Position numbers and translations under genes: made by a program. The notes below the pieces were generated by a model that had not been told where the DNA came from, searched no databases, and worked only from the letters and a program-made list of their open reading frames with translations. Positions 17,299 through 25,407 of a stretch of 50,601 nt of DNA are shown here, one piece after another; positions within the stretch are counted from its first letter, which is position 1; the number at the start of each line of letters is the position of its first letter. Origin of the DNA: Microcaldota archaeon (GTDB taxonomy: Archaea > Micrarchaeota > Micrarchaeia > Micrarchaeales > CABMGC01); assembly GCA_021797995.1 (NCBI GenBank), contig JAJZYR010000005.1, forward strand, positions 1 through 50,601. Reading direction: 5' to 3'.

Positions 17299-18591
17299 AT
17301 GGACAGAATCATAACAAGGGATCTTCTGGAGACGGTGTCAAGGCACCTTGACGATGAGAAGATAATAGGCGTGCGGGGACCGAGGCAGTCTGGCAAGAGC
17401 ACGCTGCTGAAGCTAGTAAAGCAGAGGCTGATTGAGAGGGGGGTTCCTGAGAAGAGCATAACGCTTCTCACGTTCGAAGACCCGGGCGTACTCGACGACT
17501 TCGTCAAGGACCCTGTGCGAATGCTCAAGAGCTACGTTGCCGGGGACTCAAGGCACTACTTTCTGCTCGACGAGGTGCAGTATGACAAGGGTGCAGGAAA
17601 GCGCCTTAAACTCGTCTTCGACACTATGGAGGGGGTAAAACTCATTGTAACGGGATCGTCGTCTCTTGACATCGCTCAGGTCTCCAAGTTTCTTGTAGGG
17701 AGGATGCTCATGTACGAGCTCTATCCGCTGAGCTTCGGAGAGTATCTCAGATACGAGGACGAGAGGCTCTACAGGATCTTCATGGAGAATAATGAAGGGG
17801 TGTGTGCGGTGCTTGCTGGAAAGGCGGTAGAGCTGGAACTGGATGGAACCTCGCTTGGGGAGATAAATTCGCACTTTATGAAGTACATAACCTACGGCGG
17901 CTACCCTGATGTTGCAAGGCATGCGAATAACACAGATAAGATGGAACTGCTGAAGAACATATACACGACATATGTGGGCAAGGACATAGCCACACTCTTT
18001 GGCATAGACGACACGATGAAGCTGAGGAGGGTTCTGATAATTCTTGCCTCGCAGATAGGATCGCTTGCAAATTACAATGACCTGGCAAACAATACAGGCA
18101 CGTACTACAAGGAACTAATGCGGTACATGGGAGTTCTGGAGGAGACCTACATCATAAACCAGCTGAGGCCTTTTCATAAGAACATGAAGACCGAGCTGAG
18201 AAAGAATCCGAAGATCTATATGCTTGACCTAGGTATGAGAAATTATCTTGTGAATAACTTTAATGACCTTGAAAGGCGGGAAGATGCGGGCCACATAGTC
18301 GAGAACTTTGCCTTCTCAGAGCTGTTCAGGAACCTTGAACCAAACCGCTCCCTTTATTTCTGGAGAACCCTTACCAAAGCTGAGGTTGATTTCATATTGT
18401 GGGACCAGAACGCCGCGATCCCAATTGAGATAAAGTTTTCGGGCTTTAGGAACGCAGAGATAACTAGGGGCATGAGAAGCTTTATCTCCGAGTATAAGCC
18501 GCGTGTGGCCGTAGTGGCGACGCGTGATTTTATAAAGGAGGTCAAGATAGACTCGACCGCAGTCTTCTTCGTTCCTGTTGCTTTTCTATGA
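17299..18591 (+). CDS. AAA (AAA_14) ATPase with DUF4143-like C-terminus
   Basis: A P-loop ATPase of the mobile archaeal/bacterial group. Walker A is GPRQSGKST near residue 27 and Walker B is YFLLDEVQ near residue 92. The sensor-like VTGSSSLDI is followed by PLSFGEYLRYED, typical of AAA_14. The C-terminal part has LDLGMRNYL and the nuclease-like TKAEVDFIL with IPIEIKFSG, as in DUF4143/PD-(D/E)XK-like tails. The ATG at 17299 is preferred over TTG 17290. A palindromic TATA box (TATTTAAATA, 17260-17269) lies 30-39 nt upstream. The function is unknown; such genes travel with defence and toxin modules. Confidence 0.82.
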   Translation: MDRIITRDLLETVSRHLDDEKIIGVRGPRQSGKSTLLKLVKQRLIERGVPEKSITLLTFEDPGVLDDFVKDPVRMLKSYVAGDSRHYFLLDEVQYDKGAGKRLKLVFDTMEGVKLIVTGSSSLDIAQVSKFLVGRMLMYELYPLSFGEYLRYEDERLYRIFMENNEGVCAVLAGKAVELELDGTSLGEINSHFMKYITYGGYPDVARHANNTDKMELLKNIYTTYVGKDIATLFGIDDTMKLRRVLIILASQIGSLANYNDLANNTGTYYKELMRYMGVLEETYIINQLRPFHKNMKTELRKNPKIYMLDLGMRNYLVNNFNDLERREDAGHIVENFAFSELFRNLEPNRSLYFWRTLTKAEVDFILWDQNAAIPIEIKFSGFRNAEITRGMRSFISEYKPRVAVVATRDFIKEVKIDSTAVFFVPVAFL

Positions 18592-18627
18592 GGTGCGTAG
18601 TGCAATATGCTTTGTAGGTCTGGCTAG

Positions 18628-18805
18628 ATGGGATCCCTTGACCGACTGCTGAACAGGAAGCGCGTAGGATACGTAAATGGGGAAAGCGGAGGCAGGATAG
18701 AGATCTACGGGTACGGAAACGGGAAGGTCATGAAGTTCAACGGAACCGTGTACCCGGGGGTCAGCAAGGACAGCACATGCACGCACGAGTACTGGGACTG
18801 CTTCT
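18628..18805 (+). pseudogene. 5' fragment (copy 2) of spermidine-synthase-like gene
   Basis: About 178 bp match the start of the gene at 20451, from ATG 18628 through codons for THEYWDCF. The frame then leaves homology and stops at 18834. It begins 36 bp after the ATPase stop. It is nearly identical to copy 1 in the IEIYGYGNGKVMKFNG block. The three copies share the exact 19-mer TAGAGATCTACGGGTACGG. Confidence 0.87.
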
Positions 18806-18838
18806 TGTGGGTATGCCGGAAGTGTGGTCTCTGATAAA

Positions 18839-18870
18839 TAACTATAAATAGTTATCGTTTTAGTAACTAT
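18839..18870 (+). promoter_or_regulatory. AbiE promoter with inverted and direct repeats
   Basis: TAACTAT (18839-18845) and ATAGTTA (18848-18854) form an inverted repeat around AA, and TAACTAT recurs at 18864-18870. The box CTATAAATA (about 18842-18850) is embedded in the palindrome and lies 24-32 nt before the ATG at 18874, so binding would block TBP. AbiEi antitoxins are known to repress their own promoter through inverted repeats, so this is a good operator candidate. Confidence 0.65.
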
Positions 18871-18873
18871 TCT

Positions 18874-19650
18874 ATGACAAAGAACAGTATGCCCGGGCAG
18901 AGCATGACCCCGACAGAGCAGAAGGTATACTTCGCGCTCTCAGGATCCGGTGGCATGCTCTTCGACATCGCGCAGATCAGAAGCTACGGTCTCTGCGGCG
19001 AGGGCATGCTGAGGAGGGCGCTCTCATCGCTCGTCGCGAAGGGCAGAATGACAAGGATAAAGAAGGGCCTCTACCTCATCGGCGACACCGACCCGTTTAT
19101 TGCAGGACCATACATGTTCAATGGCTACCTGGCATTTTCCTCGGCGCTGTATGTCTACAGGGCCTTCGATGAGAGACCTTCCCTTATATACGTGGCGAAT
19201 GCATCTTCGTCTGCCACGCGGATCCTGGGGGGCATGGAGATAAAGGGGGTTGCGCTGCATAGGCGGGCGCTCGGCATGACGCGCCATGAAGGCTATATCG
19301 TATCGACAAAGGCGAAGACGGTGTATGACAGCCTCTACCTGCCCGAAGACGCGGGTGGGTATGGCAAGGTGTTGCGCGGCATTGCGATGCTTGGCATGGG
19401 CAGGCAGGACTGGGATGAGTTCCTCTCTTACGTGAAGAGGTTTGAGGGGGCATCTTTCAGAAGAAAGGCAGGGTATCTCTTTTCGGTACTGAACACCGCC
19501 GGCGCGTTCGTGCCGCGCCGTGTCATAGACAGCCTGAGATGCCAGGGGGGCGTTACGAGGCTCGGGCAGGGAAGGAAGGGCAGCTATGTTAGGGAGTGGA
19601 ATCTGGTCGACTATGTCGGCAAGGAGGCCCTCATGGGGTGGGTGCAGTGA
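18874..19650 (+). CDS. AbiEi-like antitoxin / transcriptional regulator
   Basis: The antitoxin half of a type IV AbiE system. The N-terminal 75 residues form a winged helix (LRRALSSLVAKGRMTRIKKGLYLI is the recognition and wing region). The middle (FNGYLAFSSALYVYRAF, then ALHRRALG) and KAKTVYDSLYLPEDAGG match the AbiEi C-terminal domain. At 258 residues it is the usual length. Its TGA overlaps the ATG of the toxin gene by 1 nt. The operator-like repeats in front suggest autorepression. Confidence 0.83.
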   Translation: MTKNSMPGQSMTPTEQKVYFALSGSGGMLFDIAQIRSYGLCGEGMLRRALSSLVAKGRMTRIKKGLYLIGDTDPFIAGPYMFNGYLAFSSALYVYRAFDERPSLIYVANASSSATRILGGMEIKGVALHRRALGMTRHEGYIVSTKAKTVYDSLYLPEDAGGYGKVLRGIAMLGMGRQDWDEFLSYVKRFEGASFRRKAGYLFSVLNTAGAFVPRRVIDSLRCQGGVTRLGQGRKGSYVREWNLVDYVGKEALMGWVQ

Positions 19651-20450
19651 TGGTGCCGAGCGAGGAGATGTGCAGGTCGATTGCGCCGAAGTCAGGCCTT
19701 CCCCTGGACTTCGTAGTGAAGGAGTTCTACCTCTTCAATCTGATGGAGGGCATTGTTGGCGGAGGCTTCTCGAAAGACCTTGTCTTCAAGGGGGGCACGG
19801 CGCTCAACACAGTCTATCTCAGCGGCCTCAGGTTCTCGGAGGATCTGGACTTTGACCTTGCAAAGGAGATTGATGACATAAAGGGATATCTTGGCATGGT
19901 CATGGGCGGAGCCGCGGGATTTGCAGGCACGGAGATGCGCAGGGTGCGCAACACCTATATGATAGACTTCATGTACGATTCGCCGTTGGGCAGGCGCGAC
20001 AGGGTGAGGCTTGACGTGAGAGTCGGCACGCAGCATCTCTCCGCAGAAAAGCCGCGCAGGATGGCAATGCGCTCAGTCGTCACGGGCCAGGTGGTCGGAA
20101 ACGTTCTTGTCTACGGATTCGAGGATCTGCTTGCGAGAAAGATGGGCGCGCTGGCGGAGAGAGAGGAGGGAAAGGACCTCTTCGACGTGTCTAATGCAAT
20201 TGGCAGGGCAGACCGGAGGAAGCTGCTTGGCGCCATTGGCTACATGCTGAAGGACCTTGCAAAGGACGCTGATATAACCGGCTTTATCGGGCGGGTGCTG
20301 GACAGGCTTGAGAACATGGACTATAACAAGGCAATGAAGCTTACGAACCCATACATACCAATAGCGAGCAGGCCGCCAAGCTGGAAGCTGCTCGGCGCGG
20401 ACCTGGCGGAGAGGATGCGCAGGCTCATGGAATCCGATAAGGGTATTTGA
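19650..20450 (+). CDS. AbiEii-like nucleotidyltransferase toxin
   Basis: The toxin half of AbiE, a DNA polymerase beta-like nucleotidyltransferase. The signature LVFKGGTALNTVYL is followed by RFSEDLDFDLA (GG-T-A-L with the paired acidic residues). RLDVRVGTQ adds the third acidic strand, and AREEGKDLFDV-type spacing near residue 175 carries the conserved Lys-Asp. The start at ATG 19650 overlaps the antitoxin stop; an ATG 54 nt further upstream would lie inside the antitoxin gene. It ends directly in front of the intact spermidine-synthase-like gene, with no gap. Confidence 0.83.
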   Translation: MVPSEEMCRSIAPKSGLPLDFVVKEFYLFNLMEGIVGGGFSKDLVFKGGTALNTVYLSGLRFSEDLDFDLAKEIDDIKGYLGMVMGGAAGFAGTEMRRVRNTYMIDFMYDSPLGRRDRVRLDVRVGTQHLSAEKPRRMAMRSVVTGQVVGNVLVYGFEDLLARKMGALAEREEGKDLFDVSNAIGRADRRKLLGAIGYMLKDLAKDADITGFIGRVLDRLENMDYNKAMKLTNPYIPIASRPPSWKLLGADLAERMRRLMESDKGI

Positions 20451-21206
20451 ATGGAGTTTCTCGACCGTCTGCTGAACCGGAAGCACGCCAGCTGCATAAA
20501 GGGGGAACGCGGAGGCAGTATAGAGATCTACGGGTACGGCAACGAGAAGGTCCTGAAGTTCAACGGAACCGTGTACTCGAGGGTCAGCAAGGACAGCATA
20601 TACACGCACGAGTACTGGGACTGCTTCCTTCCGCTCGCCTGCCTCTATCCCAGGCCGCGCGTGCTGATCATCGGGTTGGGGGGAGGAACTGTCGCATATC
20701 AGCTTCGCAAACTCTTCGGCGCATCAGTCACGATAGACGTTGTGGAGACTGACAGGAGCATGGTCAGGGCCATGGAAAGCTTCCTTCCTGAGAGGATAGA
20801 AGTAAAGGTAATGATAGGCGACGGAGCCGGATATGTTAAGAGCATAAAGCACAGGTACGACACGATAATCCTTGACGCCTACGTTAACGACCTTGTGCCT
20901 GAACAGTTCCTCACGCAGGAGTTCATTGACAGCACATACGATGCGCTGGGCCCTGCAGGGACCTTTGCAATAAACTACATCAACTCATCGAACGGGCAGG
21001 AGAGGCTCGAGGGCTACATAGCGCTCCTGAAGGCGAGGTTCAGGGTCTTCGAGGTGGCTCCCAACTCCTTTACCTCGAATGTGGTGCTCGTCTGCTCCAA
21101 GGTATTCGGGAAGGAGGAGATGCTCGAGCGGATAAGGGCGGCAATGCCGAGGGACGGGAAAAACCTCTTCCTGCTCGAGAGCTACGAAGGCATGAAGGAA
21201 GCATAA
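20451..21206 (+). CDS. Spermidine-synthase-like aminopropyl/methyltransferase
   Basis: A Rossmann-fold protein of the polyamine aminopropyltransferase group. It has a short N-terminal beta domain (IEIYGYGNEKV, then VYSRVSKDS), the SAM-type motif LIIGLGGGTVAYQ near residue 70, VVETD as the acidic ribose contact, MIGDGAGYV and YDTIILDAYVND. At 251 residues it is shorter than classical SpeE (about 280), so the substrate is open. It starts with the ATG that directly follows the AbiEii stop. Its first 120-180 bp occur twice more upstream (16992 and 18628), each time behind another accessory module. Confidence 0.8.
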   Translation: MEFLDRLLNRKHASCIKGERGGSIEIYGYGNEKVLKFNGTVYSRVSKDSIYTHEYWDCFLPLACLYPRPRVLIIGLGGGTVAYQLRKLFGASVTIDVVETDRSMVRAMESFLPERIEVKVMIGDGAGYVKSIKHRYDTIILDAYVNDLVPEQFLTQEFIDSTYDALGPAGTFAINYINSSNGQERLEGYIALLKARFRVFEVAPNSFTSNVVLVCSKVFGKEEMLERIRAAMPRDGKNLFLLESYEGMKEA

Positions 21207-21216
21207 TAGCCTGGCT

Positions 21217-21633
21217 TTATTCGGGCTGCTGGAACTGAGGCATCTTGACTCCATATGTTTCGCACTCGCCCTTTAGATTCCCGTCAAATGTCAACAGCGG
21301 CAGATCCTTCTTCTTTGCAAATGATAGTATGAGTTTGTCGTTGAATCTTTTGAATGTGGTGTTCCCCTCATGCATGATTGCATCTTTTGCTTGCATGATT
21401 TCGTCTTCGCCTACGCCGAGGATTTCGTAGGAGTTCAAGACCTCCCTTATCTCCTGCTCGATTGTCTTCTTGTCCAGACCCATCCTATTCAGTACGTACA
21501 CAAGCTCCTCTAATACGACGCTTGGCAAGACGCCATTGTCAATTCTTTCAAGATACTCCTTGGCTTTCTCATGCATCTCAGAGCCTTTTATTATATAATC
21601 CACCAGTACGTTTGTGTCTATCACGCACTCCAT
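21217..21633 (-). CDS. vapC: PIN-domain toxin VapC
   Basis: A PIN-fold ribonuclease, 138 residues. The N-terminal CVIDTNVLVDY carries the first Asp, VVLEELVYVL a conserved Glu, and the C-terminal FNDKLILSFAKK and LLTFDGNL the remaining acidic residues. In such pairs it cleaves tRNA or rRNA. It overlaps the antitoxin gene by 13 nt and converges on the spermidine-synthase-like gene. Confidence 0.87.
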   Translation of the reverse strand: MECVIDTNVLVDYIIKGSEMHEKAKEYLERIDNGVLPSVVLEELVYVLNRMGLDKKTIEQEIREVLNSYEILGVGEDEIMQAKDAIMHEGNTTFKRFNDKLILSFAKKKDLPLLTFDGNLKGECETYGVKMPQFQQPE

Positions 21634-21869
21634 TTTACCGCCTCTGAAAAACCCTCGTCTATTGCATCTTCTATCTCCTTCTCTGTTACCTGCCTGCCCA
21701 AGTCTATGATCTTAAGGGTCACTTTCTTCCGTGGCGCCTTCGCCTTGCTGGCCTTGAGCCTTTTGTTTATAAGCAGGGATAGTTTTCTGGTACTGCCATA
21801 CTCCTTTACTGACTCTGCCACAAGCTCCTGATACAGTTTGTCTTCTAGCATTATCGTTGTCTTTACCAT
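21621..21869 (-). CDS. vapB: VapB-type antitoxin
   Basis: An 82-residue protein upstream of and overlapping vapC. The first 45 residues (KTTIMLEDKLYQELV, then TRKLSLLINKRL) look like a ribbon-helix-helix DNA-binding domain. The rest is charged and ends EIEDAIDEGFSEAVKW, a likely toxin-binding tail. It is probably an autorepressor together with VapC. Confidence 0.82.
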   Translation of the reverse strand: MVKTTIMLEDKLYQELVAESVKEYGSTRKLSLLINKRLKASKAKAPRKKVTLKIIDLGRQVTEKEIEDAIDEGFSEAVKWSA

Positions 21870-21875
21870 GGCCTT

Positions 21876-21898
21876 ATATGTTATCTAGACATATATAA
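21876..21898 (-). promoter_or_regulatory. vapBC promoter/operator
   Basis: An inverted repeat, ATATGT (21876-21881) and ACATAT (21889-21894), lies directly before the vapB ATG, with a TTTATATATG box overlapping its far arm on the minus strand. The arrangement suits repression by VapB. Confidence 0.5.
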
Positions 21899-21933
21899 AC
21901 TTTATGTTTAGATGGCGTATATTGGCCTAACAC

Positions 21934-22209
21934 TTATTCGAGCCTCTTTATTATGTGGTAGCCGAACTGAGTCTTCACTATGCCCGATACCTGGCCCTTC
22001 TGGAGGGAGAATGCGGCCTTCTCGAACTCCCTTACCATCACGCCATGGCCGAACTGGCCCAGGTCGCCGCCCCTCCTCGCCGATCCGTCAATCGAGTACT
22101 GCTGCGCCAGGTTCGAGAACTTCTCCCCCCTGCCCAGCCTGTCCAGGATCTCCTTAGCCTGCGATTCGCTCTTTACCAGTATGTGCGCACACCTTATCTT
22201 GTCTGCCAT
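21934..22209 (-). CDS. Parvulin-type peptidyl-prolyl isomerase
   Basis: A single-domain parvulin of 91 residues: IRCAHILVKSESQAKEIL at the N-terminus, GEKFSNLAQQYSID, GGDLGQFGHGVMVREFEKA, and the C-terminal VKTQFGYHIIKRL. These are the conserved blocks around the active site His, Cys-position and Phe residues of PpiC/Pin1-like enzymes. It has no signal peptide, so it is cytosolic and assists folding by proline isomerisation. It sits 33 bp after the VKOR gene on the same strand. Confidence 0.92.
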   Translation of the reverse strand: MADKIRCAHILVKSESQAKEILDRLGRGEKFSNLAQQYSIDGSARRGGDLGQFGHGVMVREFEKAAFSLQKGQVSGIVKTQFGYHIIKRLE

Positions 22210-22242
22210 GTTCTTACCTCCCTATCCCTTACCGTAGAAGGC

Positions 22243-22761
22243 TTACTTATGCCTCTTTTGCCTTCTCCTTGAGCCCCGCGTGCTCCGCCTCCAATCCAGT
22301 TTACGGACACCTGGAAACGATGCCTTCCCTTCCCGCGATTCCCGCGGCTTGCGCCCGGCTCCCCTTTCGTATGCGTATATGGAGAGCAGGAAGAGGGCTA
22401 TGACAAGTATGTGGACCGAGGTGCAGTATATGCAGATGGCCCTTAGCGAGTATTCGGCGAAGAGGAGGTACGCAACGAACGCGACCCCTATGCCGTTGTA
22501 CAGCACGTTGGCGTCCCTGCCTGCATAGAGTACAACGAGCATCTCGATTATGAAGAATGCGGCGCCCCATGCTCCCAGCGGCACTCCGAGAAGGTTGGCG
22601 AACTGGCTATTGAGGACCTTTGCACAGTCTATTATGCCAGACTTGGGGCATGCTACCGGCGTGTTCGTGTAGTGCGCAACGACAAGGTACAGCGACACTG
22701 CCAGCCCAAGAACGGAGAGGATGAGCGCGGCCTTCGCGAACTTCCCGGTATTCATGGTCAT
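22243..22761 (-). CDS. VKOR-family disulfide-forming membrane protein
   Basis: A polytopic membrane protein of 172 residues related to vitamin K epoxide reductase. It has about four hydrophobic segments, a loop cysteine pair in [12 protein letters not shown], and the redox-active CIYC in the last helix ([11 protein letters not shown]). VKOR homologues re-oxidise thioredoxin-like partners with a quinone. The C-terminal tail is very basic (many Arg and Lys), probably cytosolic. It overlaps the thioredoxin-like gene by 4 nt, which supports a working pair. Confidence 0.88.
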   Translation of the reverse strand: MTMNTGKFAKAALILSVLGLAVSLYLVVAHYTNTPVACPKSGIIDCAKVLNSQFANLLGVPLGAWGAAFFIIEMLVVLYAGRDANVLYNGIGVAFVAYLLFAEYSLRAICIYCTSVHILVIALFLLSIYAYERGAGRKPRESREGKASFPGVRKLDWRRSTRGSRRRQKRHK

Positions 22762-23573
22762 GCCTTTTCAAGTGCAGCCACATACGGCTGGCCGCACACG
22801 CTCTGCGGCGTGTTATTGGTAGCTTTGCATATCTGCGCGGTGAAGAGGTTTGCTGCAGCCACTATCGACTTTGCCTGTAGGGACTGGGGATTAGACAGTT
22901 CCGACGCGGTGCTGTTCCACGTCGCGCCTGCGAAGACCACCCCTGGATTGTAGTTCGCGCCCACCTGCACCGAGATATTGGCTATGTCTATGAAGGGTAT
23001 GGCCCCGCTGGGATTGAGTGTAGACATGGTGCTGTTCTGCGAGGCGTTTGGGGTCTGCAGCTGCGTGTACGGGGGCCCGTTGTTAGTAGTAAGCTCTACC
23101 GGTACGAAGCGTATATAGCTGCTTGTATAGGTCGAGTTGTAGAACGTGAATGTTGGCGTGTTCGGATACACGTCATTGGAGCCCGAGGTCATGTACCTCA
23201 AGCCGGTGAAGGTGCCGAACCTCTTCAGGGCAATAACCATCGCCCACCTCTCGGCAGCACAGAACGGGCAGTACTCTGCGCCTATGTACAGGACGATTGG
23301 CTTCCCTGAGGACGTATACATAGGAGGGGACTTAACCGCCGTGTTTGTCATGTTGGTTATGATCCCCTGCTCTTCGGACTGAGTGGCGTTTACCGCATTG
23401 CTCACGTTGTTCGGCACGCTGAGCTGCGCGAGCAGGTACTGTGGAACTATCTTGTTGTCGTACGCGACAAGCGCGGCGGAACTGGACGATCCTGACTCGC
23501 TGAGGAGTATCAGGATTGCCGCCACCGCGATTATTATAATGGCAGCCAGTAAGTATAATATCTTCTTTTGCAT
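22758..23573 (-). CDS. DUF929-like secreted thioredoxin-fold protein
   Basis: A 271-residue membrane-anchored, outward-facing protein. Residues 5-25 form an N-terminal hydrophobic anchor, followed by a Ser-rich stretch. The redox site is [15 protein letters not shown] (CPFC) in the thioredoxin position. The rest is rich in Asn, Thr and Ser. It is probably the oxidase for extracytoplasmic proteins, recharged by the VKOR protein encoded next to it. A TATA box, CATATATAAGC, lies at 23607-23617, about 35-45 nt upstream. Confidence 0.8.
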   Translation of the reverse strand: MQKKILYLLAAIIIIAVAAILILLSESGSSSSAALVAYDNKIVPQYLLAQLSVPNNVSNAVNATQSEEQGIITNMTNTAVKSPPMYTSSGKPIVLYIGAEYCPFCAAERWAMVIALKRFGTFTGLRYMTSGSNDVYPNTPTFTFYNSTYTSSYIRFVPVELTTNNGPPYTQLQTPNASQNSTMSTLNPSGAIPFIDIANISVQVGANYNPGVVFAGATWNSTASELSNPQSLQAKSIVAAANLFTAQICKATNNTPQSVCGQPYVAALEKA

Positions 23574-23682
23574 GAGAAATCCGTTTTGGAATTGGTCGAA
23601 AAAGCTTATATATGTTGGTCATCGCCATGCAGGGATTGTAGAAGAATGCCTATGTGTTTCGCAGGATGCCCAGGCCGCGCGG

Positions 23683-25272
23683 TTACCGGCCCAGAAGCCT
23701 CTGGTTTTCCGGCCCCGGACCCCTTCTTTCAGATAGGCTCAGGTCGATGCTCCTGAGCGTGTTGAGCATCTTGAGCTCGCGCTGCCTTGAGACGTGCAGG
23801 TATACCTGGTCTTTCGTGCCCCTTGCCACGAGCATGTATACCTCGCCAGCGGCGAACCTGCCGGTCCTCCCCCTCCTCTGTATGTTCCTTATCTCGTTCG
23901 GTATGGACTCGTAGAAAAGCACGAGGTCGACGCCGGGTATGTCGATGCCTTCCTCGCCTATCGAGCTTGCCACCAGGATAGCGAACTTTCCGTCCCTGAA
24001 GTCCTGTATCGTCTGCTTCTGCTGCTCCTGCGTCACGCCCTCGCGCTTCCCTATGAACGGCCTTGCCGGCAGGCTGTTGTTGTTCAGGTACTCGACCAGC
24101 ATCTTTACCGTGGTCCTGTACTGCGCGAAGATTATTGCCCTGCCGCCCTTGTAGTCCTTCAGTATGTCGAACATCGCAGTGACCTTCGGATGCTCCTCCC
24201 CGTTTTCCAGCGCTTTGCGGGCCTCCTGCCTGAGGGCGATGATGCCCTGGCTTTTGAGCAGCGCCTCGAGGCCGCGGCTCTTCTCCGGCCGCTCGTAAAG
24301 GCCCTCGAGGTACCTTGAGAGAGGGTATATGCCCTCCACAAGGAGGAGGTCATACATGTGAGTCAGGTTCAGCAGCTTTGTGTAACTGAACAGCGCGGCG
24401 AACTTGTAGCTCTGCGAGCTCATCCTGCCTATCTGGTTTCCCAGCTCTATCAGCCTGCCTTTTGGTATGCTGTCGAAGTTGCGGAAATTGAAGAGGCCGA
24501 GCTTGTGGAGCCCGTCAAGGCTGCGGTTTATCTCGGGCACGAGCAGATCCGACATCGCGCGTATCCTGTCGCTCAGGTCGACCATTACAACATGCACATT
24601 GTGCGGCATCACGTACTTTACGACGTCGAGGTCCGTGGAGACCCTTACCTCTATGTTGCTTATGCCCAGAGTCTTGACGAGCGCGGTTATTCTCTCCTTC
24701 TTCCCCCCAGGCGAGGCCGTGAGGCCGACAACGAGTATGCCCCTTGTATGGCATTCGTTGGCGAGATAAGTGTATGCATACCTTCCTACCGCCCTGTGGC
24801 ACTCGTCAAAGACAACGGCGCCGAACTCGTCAAGGCTGAGGAGCCCCTTCTTCAGGTCATTGGCGACCGTCTGCGGCGTTGCGACTATCACCCTTGCCGC
24901 GGCCTCGGCCTCCCTGCGCCTCGCCCTGCCCAGCGCCCCGGTAAGCAGGAGCATGCCCCCGCCGCCTATGGACAGCATGCCTTTAAGTGTGCCGTAATGC
25001 TGCTCGGCAAGCGGTTTTGTCGGTGCAAGGAAGAGGGCTTTCCTTCCCCTTGCGAGCGCATCTGCCATCACCCCGGCACCTATCAGCGTCTTCCCGAGGC
25101 CGGTTGGCAGCACTACAAGCGTATTGCCGTGCGCGAGCACCGACCGGATTATGCTGCACTGGTACTCCCTGAAGCCGATGCTGCCGAGGTTCATGAGCGC
25201 GGCCCCCTTGCCAATGGCAAACCACCTCCCGTCAACAGGCATCGACGCTGCCCCCTCCAACGAATCAACCAC
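23683..25272 (-). CDS. Hef-like superfamily 2 helicase, no nuclease domain
   Basis: An ATP-dependent DNA helicase of the Hef/FANCM/MPH1 group. Walker A is LPTGLGKT (Lys61) and motif II is DECH at 156-159. Motif III is LTASPGG, the Hef-type helical insert follows at about 200-330, motif V is SSIGEEGIDIPGVD and motif VI is QRRGRTGR. It ends at residue 529, soon after the helicase core, so the XPF-like nuclease and HhH domains of euryarchaeal Hef are missing. It is expected to act on stalled forks or branched DNA. Inner start codons (for example MNLGSIGF) are possible. Confidence 0.88.
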   Translation of the reverse strand: MVDSLEGAASMPVDGRWFAIGKGAALMNLGSIGFREYQCSIIRSVLAHGNTLVVLPTGLGKTLIGAGVMADALARGRKALFLAPTKPLAEQHYGTLKGMLSIGGGGMLLLTGALGRARRREAEAAARVIVATPQTVANDLKKGLLSLDEFGAVVFDECHRAVGRYAYTYLANECHTRGILVVGLTASPGGKKERITALVKTLGISNIEVRVSTDLDVVKYVMPHNVHVVMVDLSDRIRAMSDLLVPEINRSLDGLHKLGLFNFRNFDSIPKGRLIELGNQIGRMSSQSYKFAALFSYTKLLNLTHMYDLLLVEGIYPLSRYLEGLYERPEKSRGLEALLKSQGIIALRQEARKALENGEEHPKVTAMFDILKDYKGGRAIIFAQYRTTVKMLVEYLNNNSLPARPFIGKREGVTQEQQKQTIQDFRDGKFAILVASSIGEEGIDIPGVDLVLFYESIPNEIRNIQRRGRTGRFAAGEVYMLVARGTKDQVYLHVSRQRELKMLNTLRSIDLSLSERRGPGPENQRLLGR

Positions 25273-25407
25273 ATAGATAATGTGCCAACAGATAATAAAC
25301 TATGGCAGCCACGAAGCCCGCGCGCAGGATCCGGGGGTGCGGCGCCCGCAGCCCTCTCCCCTACGCCTCGTTTTATATGCCTTTTCTGGGCTCTATTACC
25401 GGATAGA

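Noticed and set aside
24358-25407. A long open plus-strand frame leading into the LamG gene
   Set aside because: It is antisense to the well-supported helicase, has no recognisable protein content, and the pilin-type signal with a TATA box sets the true start at 25408.
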